Origin: Idiomarina sp.
Lineage (GTDB): Bacteria; Pseudomonadota; Gammaproteobacteria; Enterobacterales; Alteromonadaceae
Assembly (NCBI GenBank): GCA_022565355.1
Contig: JAIUMU010000006.1
Coordinates: 1 to 64,000 of the forward strand
Direction: 5' to 3'
Length of the DNA: 64,000 nucleotides
Positions within the stretch are counted from its first letter, which is position 1. Each line of letters begins with the position of its first letter. The notes under the pieces were generated by a model that saw only the letters and a program-made list of their open reading frames with translations, was not told where the DNA came from and did no database searches. Below are positions 57,996-64,000 of the stretch, in pieces. The position numbers and the translations under genes were made by a program.

Positions 57996-60137
57996 TTGCT
58001 TCAATGTAAAGCTTCTACACCGATATTTGGCGTTCAATTAACAAGCGCTACCAAAAAATCTTTACCGAATGTGCTTGTTCGCGCGTTCGCTTGTTTCCTA
58101 TTCGCTCTGTTTGCTATCAAGTTTTTCGCCTTTCCTGCCAATGCCTTTGCGGATTCAAATATTACCGAACCAGCGTTAGAGCTACGCTTAGATGTGTATC
58201 TAAGCATGGATGATAAAGAAGCAGCCACTGCCGAGTTAACCGATATACTTGCTAGCATCAATCCTGATGAGCATCCCTCTACTTATGTGCGTGCACGCAC
58301 CTATCAAGCATTTGAACGTGCAGAGCAGGGTAACATTGAGGGGGCTATTGCGATTGTTGCGGGCATGAACGAATTTATTGAACGGCATCCTCATCCCGAT
58401 GTGGTATCGGAAGTGCAGGCGAATTTAGTAGCGCTGCATTGGTTCAACCGTGAAACTGCCAATGCATTAATTATTGCCGAGCAATTAATTGAATCGCTAG
58501 AGAATGCTAACAATCCGCGTATTCGTTACTACGCTAATAGCGTTATGGTGGGCATTTTTCGAGCCAACAGCCAATATGAACGGGCTTTGGAACGTGGTGT
58601 TGCGGCGCTTGAAGCGCTCTCAGAAACCAATGATGATCGCACGGAACTGCGGCGCATATCGTTAACGCGCGATATTGTAACCATTCATGCCGATTTAAGA
58701 AATTACGATGAAGCACTGGCCATGGTGAAGCGCAACGTTGCCGACGCGATTCGTATTGAATTGAATGACAGTATTCCGGGTTTGTTGCTGCAGCAAGGTT
58801 ATGTTGAGGCACAAATGGATTTGCAAGAAGATTCTATTGTTACCCATCACCGTGCTATTGAGTGGAGTAACCGGTTAGGCAATGAAGGTGTTGCGCTGAT
58901 TAGTATGAACAATATTGGCAGCACCTATATTCAAATGGAGCGTTACGATGAAGCGCAGGTAATTTTGCGCGAAGCACTTAGCTATCTCGATGTTGAGGGT
59001 GAAACGCAAGACCCAATGGCCTATTTGCTGCATTTTAACCTTGGTTACATAGATGTGTTTCAAGGTGAAACCGAGCGTGGCATTGAGCTTGTGGAAGCGA
59101 GCTACGCACAGTTAATAGAAGCCTACTCGCCTTCGGAGAAAGCAGATTTACTTGATTACTTGGCGCGCGCTTATGCGCGAGCAGGGCTCTACCAACAGCA
59201 AGCGGAAGCATTAATCGAACAGCGTGATTTACGCGCAGAAATATTCCGTAGCGACCGCGAACAAAGCCTTGCTGAACTACAAACCCGTTATGAAGCACAA
59301 GATCAAATGCAACAAATACAGTTACTTGAACAGCGCAATGCGTTACAAGAACGGGTAATTGAGAACAAAAGATTACAAACTCAGATCTTTATTCTTTTCG
59401 GGATTGTAGTGATATTTGGTTTGATACTTGTGGTGATTATGTATCGCGCTGCGCGCAAAGCGAATTCGAAACTTAAAGTAGCGAACAAGCAGTTAGAGTT
59501 CCACTCACTGCGCGACCCACTCACTGCATTGCTGAATCGGCGTGCGATTCAAGAAAAAATGGCCAAGCGTTCTCCTACCGAGCGCAGAGCAACAAACAAT
59601 GCATATCCTGATGCGTTAATTTTGCTAGACGTAGATTACTTTAAGCGGATTAACGATAACTTAGGCCATGCAGCCGGCGATGCGGTGTTGAAAGTGCTGA
59701 GTGAACGGTTGTTACGTGCATCTCGCGCTACCGATATGGTAGTGCGTTGGGGTGGCGAAGAATTCCTTATTTTCTTAAATAATATGGATCCGGAAAAACT
59801 GCCAGAGCTTACCGAACGGGTGTTAACCATTATTGCCGAAACACCAATTGAGTTTGAAGGGCAAATCATTCCAGTATCGGCTACAGCTGGCTTTATTAGC
59901 CTACCCTTTGCAGATGTTAGTGAAACTGAATTGAATTGGGAAAAGGCCTTACAGATTGCCGATATGGCACTCTATATTGGCAAAGTACATGGCCGTAACC
60001 GAGCCTATGGCATTACCGGCTTAAAAGCCCCATTCGCTGAAGTGAAACAATATTTAGATAACGATTTAGCCGAAGCCATTGAACGCGATTTAGTTGAGTA
60101 TGTGCTCATTGAAGGGCCAAAAATAGAGCGGCAGTAA
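57996..60137 (+). CDS. TPR-repeat diguanylate cyclase (GGDEF; start uncertain)
   Basis: TPR-like N-terminus, TM segment ILFGIVVIFGLILVVIMY, catalytic VRWGGEEFLIFLNN. Confidence 0.9.
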   Translation: MLQCKASTPIFGVQLTSATKKSLPNVLVRAFACFLFALFAIKFFAFPANAFADSNITEPALELRLDVYLSMDDKEAATAELTDILASINPDEHPSTYVRARTYQAFERAEQGNIEGAIAIVAGMNEFIERHPHPDVVSEVQANLVALHWFNRETANALIIAEQLIESLENANNPRIRYYANSVMVGIFRANSQYERALERGVAALEALSETNDDRTELRRISLTRDIVTIHADLRNYDEALAMVKRNVADAIRIELNDSIPGLLLQQGYVEAQMDLQEDSIVTHHRAIEWSNRLGNEGVALISMNNIGSTYIQMERYDEAQVILREALSYLDVEGETQDPMAYLLHFNLGYIDVFQGETERGIELVEASYAQLIEAYSPSEKADLLDYLARAYARAGLYQQQAEALIEQRDLRAEIFRSDREQSLAELQTRYEAQDQMQQIQLLEQRNALQERVIENKRLQTQIFILFGIVVIFGLILVVIMYRAARKANSKLKVANKQLEFHSLRDPLTALLNRRAIQEKMAKRSPTERRATNNAYPDALILLDVDYFKRINDNLGHAAGDAVLKVLSERLLRASRATDMVVRWGGEEFLIFLNNMDPEKLPELTERVLTIIAETPIEFEGQIIPVSATAGFISLPFADVSETELNWEKALQIADMALYIGKVHGRNRAYGITGLKAPFAEVKQYLDNDLAEAIERDLVEYVLIEGPKIERQ

Positions 60138-60159
60138 CCGTTGTAGAGAGTAATGAATA

Positions 60160-60192
60160 GTAAAAGGCCGAACATGATGTTCGGCCTTTTTC
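60160..60192. terminator. Bidirectional terminator between convergent genes
   Basis: taaaaggccgaacatgatgttcggcctttttcg. Confidence 0.85.
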
Positions 60193-60243
60193 GTTATGTT
60201 GCACTAACCTAATGCAGCACTGAGCATTGCCAGTTTGCAGCGG

Positions 60244-62538
60244 TTACTGAGGATTTACTGGTACGGTATCCCAGAAAAACTCGGTCATCATCGTGCGTAA
60301 GTGCAAGCTAGTGCCTTCACCCTCACGAATACCATGAGTACGGTTCGGATAAGACATAAAGCGGAACTGCTTCTGATGCTTAATTAACTCATCTTGTAAG
60401 CGCTCACTACCTTGGTAATGTACGTTATCATCGGCAGTGCCATGCACTAACAGTAAGCTACCTTGTAGGTTAGCCGCATGGGTAACCGCCGAGGTTTCTT
60501 CGTAGCTTTCAGCAGCTTCTGGCAATAATCCTGAATAGCGTTCTTGATAAATCGTATCGTACAGGCGTAAATCTGGCACTGGTGCCAAGGCTATGCCCGA
60601 ATGAAATTTATCTGGATGGCGAAATAGTGCATTCAAGGTTTGCGAACCACCACCGCTGTGCCCCCACATGCCTACCCGATCGCCATCAATCCAACTCCAA
60701 CGCGCAAGCATTGCATCAAGCGCATCCGCCTGATCTTGTACGGTGATAATGCCAAGCTGCATATAAATCGAATGGCGCCACTCCTGCCCTCGTGGTGAGC
60801 GTGTGCCGCGGTTATCGATGGAAACCACTACATAGCCCAACTGGGTCATGTAATCGTGCCATAGGTGTGTTTGCCCCAACCAACGATCGGCAACAGTTTG
60901 GCCCCACGGCTCGCCGTAAATGTACATAATCAATGGGTATTTTTGCGTTGCATCGAAGTTCGCAGGGCGCTTAATGTAGCCATCAAGCATAAGGCCATCG
61001 CGCGCCGGTACCTGGAAGAATTCCACATCAGCAGTAAGCTTTTCTGCCAATACTGCTTTCAGCTCGGTATTCATTTCCAGCTCGTTAATTACACTGTGAT
61101 CAGGTAAACGTATCATCCGTGTTTCGGTAGGTACACCCATGCGGGTAACAGTGTGTAAGGCAAATCGACCATCCCGAGATACGGTATAGCCATGATAGCC
61201 AGGCCAATCTTGCGGGGTAATGCGCTCTGCTGGGCTGGTGCCATTTAGATTAACCCGATACAAATAACGTTGTAGCGGATTCTCTGGTGAGGCAATAAAC
61301 CAGGCATAACCATTTCCTTGCTCATCAGCAACAATCTCTAGCATTTGCCAAATATCGTATTCGCCCGATGTAAGTGGCGTTAGCCCATCGCCATCGCGAT
61401 CATAACGATATAAGTGCCGGTAACCAGAACGTTCGCTCTGCCACAGAAAGCTTTGGCCGTTACGGAAAAAGCGCACATCATCTACTTGCTCAACCCAAGC
61501 GTTGCTTTGCTCGGTAATCAGTGATGTTGCATTGCCCGTAGCGCGTTCGGCTAACCAAAACTGCATATTGTTTTGCGCTCGGTTCATGTGTTGAACCATC
61601 AGCTCATCACTATTGCCAGCCCATTCCATGCGCACAATATAATGCTGGCGCGGATCGCCGGGTAGTTTTACCCAAGTAGTATCACCACCCGTTGCAGCAA
61701 TAGTACCCACCCGAAGTTCGGAATTGGTTTCACCTACTTTTGGATAAGGGAACTTAGTAAGCGTTGGGTAGAGTTCACTTACGTTATCAATCATGGTGAA
61801 CATCGGCACGCCACTCGTATCGAGCTGCCAGTAGGCAATGTATTCGCCATTTGGAGACCAACGAAAGCCATCGCGTAGCGAAAACTCTTCTTCATTCACC
61901 CAATCGAATGTGCCATTAATGATGGTGCTGCTGCCATCGTGAGTAAGCTGAGTAATATCCATGCTATCGAGGTTTTGCACATAGATGTTGTTTTGCATTA
62001 CATAAGCAACACGCGAACCTGCAGGATCAAATTTAGCAAACTGCAGGGTAGATTCGGGGAAATCGGCACCAAGTTGCACAAGGCGGCCAGAATGCAGATC
62101 TAACACCCAGTAATCGCCCAAGGTGTGAGTACGCCATGAACGTTTCGTATTGGTGAAAATGAGCAACTGCTGGCCATCTTCAGACCATTCGTAGTTGGCA
62201 ATACGCAACGGCTCTTCTGCACCTTCAGGCTGCAGTTGGGCGGCATATACTAATACGGTGCGTTCTTCGGTTTCTGGATGATAGCGAACAATATCGCGGC
62301 CGCCATTATCGGCAGCTTCTAACGTAGTGTAGCCAGAACCATCGGCAAGCCAACGCGTGGTTGGAAAGCTTTTTGCGCTAAACGTATTACTCGCGTAAAT
62401 ATCTGCCAGTGAAAACGTAGTATCTGCCGGCATGGGGCTGTTTTGCCCGCGCGGCATTGGCGTTTCTGGGGCGCTCGCGCAAGCGCTTAAAAATAGCGCA
62501 GCACTAGCGGCCAGCGCCAAGTGTTGGAAAGTTTTCAT
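60244..62538 (-). CDS. Dipeptidyl peptidase IV-like S9 family peptidase
   Basis: MKTFQHLALAASAALFLSACAS lipobox; GMWGHSGGGSQTLNALF (GxSxG-type), DDNVHYQGSERL, HGIREGEG. Confidence 0.92.
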   Translation of the reverse strand: MKTFQHLALAASAALFLSACASAPETPMPRGQNSPMPADTTFSLADIYASNTFSAKSFPTTRWLADGSGYTTLEAADNGGRDIVRYHPETEERTVLVYAAQLQPEGAEEPLRIANYEWSEDGQQLLIFTNTKRSWRTHTLGDYWVLDLHSGRLVQLGADFPESTLQFAKFDPAGSRVAYVMQNNIYVQNLDSMDITQLTHDGSSTIINGTFDWVNEEEFSLRDGFRWSPNGEYIAYWQLDTSGVPMFTMIDNVSELYPTLTKFPYPKVGETNSELRVGTIAATGGDTTWVKLPGDPRQHYIVRMEWAGNSDELMVQHMNRAQNNMQFWLAERATGNATSLITEQSNAWVEQVDDVRFFRNGQSFLWQSERSGYRHLYRYDRDGDGLTPLTSGEYDIWQMLEIVADEQGNGYAWFIASPENPLQRYLYRVNLNGTSPAERITPQDWPGYHGYTVSRDGRFALHTVTRMGVPTETRMIRLPDHSVINELEMNTELKAVLAEKLTADVEFFQVPARDGLMLDGYIKRPANFDATQKYPLIMYIYGEPWGQTVADRWLGQTHLWHDYMTQLGYVVVSIDNRGTRSPRGQEWRHSIYMQLGIITVQDQADALDAMLARWSWIDGDRVGMWGHSGGGSQTLNALFRHPDKFHSGIALAPVPDLRLYDTIYQERYSGLLPEAAESYEETSAVTHAANLQGSLLLVHGTADDNVHYQGSERLQDELIKHQKQFRFMSYPNRTHGIREGEGTSLHLRTMMTEFFWDTVPVNPQ

Positions 62539-62778
62539 GATAGTGTCCATTCTTAGTTTATAAGTATTGTTATTCATTTGTGATTGTAGCGGCTTTTGCA
62601 TATGAATAAACCTTATTCGAACGAACGAAAGCGGCATTTTAACTTGAACTCTTTGCTGCTGGCGCGAGTATTACCTATAGCAGCATGAGTGTTATGTAAC
62701 TCTAGCGCTTACCGCCCTTGAAATTGGCGGCTGCAGGCCTCATTTATTAGCTAAAGCATTAATCGCAAGGATATCTGC

Positions 62779-64000
62779 ATGAGCGTTTCAACCACAGTAA
62801 CCCCAAGTAACACTACCGCGAGCAATCCACTATTAGGTGAGTTTACCCACCCGCCGTTTCATGCCATTCGGCCAGAGCATGTGCGCCCAGCTGTAGAAGC
62901 TGGCATTGCTGAGTGTAAGCAAGTAATCAATGAGATCGCCACAAAAGCAGAGGGTGCGGCTGCGGAATTAACTTGGGCTTCGGTAGTAGCCCCGTTAGAG
63001 CAAGCAGATGATCAACTTTCGAAGATCTGGTCGCCGGTATCGCACCTGAACTCGGTAATGAGCGATGATGCCCTGCGTGAGGCACATGATGGTTGTTTAG
63101 AAATGCTTTCCGAGTACTCAACCTGGGTAGGCCAGCACGAAGGTTTGTTTAAGGCTTATCAACAACTGCGTGATAGACCCGAATTTAATGAACTTAGCAT
63201 CCCCCAGCAACGCGTAATTACCGATACCATCCGCGATTTCGAGCTTTCTGGTGTTGGCTTACCAGCAGCAACGAAAAAACGATATGGCGATATTCAAAAC
63301 CGTTTATCCCAGCTTGGTTCGCAATTCAGCAACAATGTACTTGATGCTACTAATCACTGGTTTGCTCATGTAACTGCAGCCGAGCAGTTGGCAGGGCTGC
63401 CGGAAAGCGCGGTGGCAGCGGCAAAAGAACTAGCCGAAGAAAAAGAATTGAGCGGTTGGGTGTTTACTCTTGATATCCCGAGCTATTTACCGGTGATGAT
63501 GTACGCCGATAGTGGCGAGTTGCGCAAGCAAATGTATCAAGCTTATGTAACCCGAGCTTCAGAGCAGGGCCCAGATGCCGGTAAGTTTGATAATAGTGCG
63601 TTGATTAAAGAAACACTGGCGTTACGCCATGAATTAGCAGAGCTATTAGGCTTTAAGAGTTTCGCTGAAATGTCGTTAGCCACGAAAATGGCGGAAAGCC
63701 CCGAGCAAGTAGTGGGCTTTTTAGAAGATTTAGCACAGCGATCATTGCCACAAGCACAAGCCGAGTTTGCTGAAATTGCTGAATTTGCCGCCAACACGCA
63801 TGGCGTGGGCGAGCTAAATGCCTGGGATATCCCATACTATGCGGAAAAGCTGAAACAGCAGGCCTTTGAAATTTCTGATGAGCAGTTACGGCCGTATTTC
63901 CCTGAACAAAATGTGGTGCAGGGGTTATTTACCGTGGCGGAGCGTTTGTTTGGTATCCGTATTGAAGAAGCACAAGCCGAAACCTGGCACGAACACGTGC
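62779..64000 (+). CDS. prlC: Oligopeptidase A (M3 family), 3' end beyond the window
   Basis: Manual translation: MSVSTTVTPSNTTASNPLLGEFTHPPFHAIRPEHVRPAVEAGIAECKQVINEIA...; open to the window end. Confidence 0.9.
   Translation, partial: MSVSTTVTPSNTTASNPLLGEFTHPPFHAIRPEHVRPAVEAGIAECKQVINEIATKAEGAAAELTWASVVAPLEQADDQLSKIWSPVSHLNSVMSDDALREAHDGCLEMLSEYSTWVGQHEGLFKAYQQLRDRPEFNELSIPQQRVITDTIRDFELSGVGLPAATKKRYGDIQNRLSQLGSQFSNNVLDATNHWFAHVTAAEQLAGLPESAVAAAKELAEEKELSGWVFTLDIPSYLPVMMYADSGELRKQMYQAYVTRASEQGPDAGKFDNSALIKETLALRHELAELLGFKSFAEMSLATKMAESPEQVVGFLEDLAQRSLPQAQAEFAEIAEFAANTHGVGELNAWDIPYYAEKLKQQAFEISDEQLRPYFPEQNVVQGLFTVAERLFGIRIEEAQAETWHEHV

Noticed and set aside
1-64000. CRISPR arrays, tRNA and rRNA genes
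   Set aside because: None recognised by eye on either strand; a tRNAscan/CRISPR search would be needed to exclude them formally.

Overview
The window is a gammaproteobacterial chromosome segment (gene content and order suggest an Idiomarinaceae-like marine bacterium; inference). It has two core blocks flanking an accessory island at about 31.0-52.7 kb. Left core: gppA-rhlB-trxA-rho, ubiD-fre, an apparent cyanophycin-scavenging cluster (isoaspartyl dipeptidase, YfcC-type transporter, TonB receptor, secreted cyanophycinase-like peptidase), a TPP-riboswitch-led thiamine salvage locus (TonB receptor, YkoF-like protein, PnuC/PnuT, kinase), trhO, dps, ExeM/NucH-type nuclease, pheA, udk, nupC, mlaC-like and gor. 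Island: a four-gene tyrosine-recombinase module (resembling Gamma-Mobile-Trio or Tn554-TnpABC-type elements), an IS256-family remnant, an integrase-less array of integron gene cassettes on the minus strand with recognisable attC sites (CALIN-like), a lone serine recombinase, a complete type I R-M system, an orphan ParS/MbcA-type antitoxin-domain protein, and a winged-helix + SF2 helicase operon divergent from an XRE regulator. Right core: YkgJ-like, DsbG-like, YciI-like, YebC/YeeN, MscS, TPR-GGDEF, DPP-IV-like peptidase and prlC (cut by the window end). Strongest observation: for three consecutive cassettes, the 5' core-site bases are exactly complementary to that cassette's own attC R'' box, and a fourth matches with one substitution. 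This is the expected signature of genuine integron cassettes although no intI is visible.
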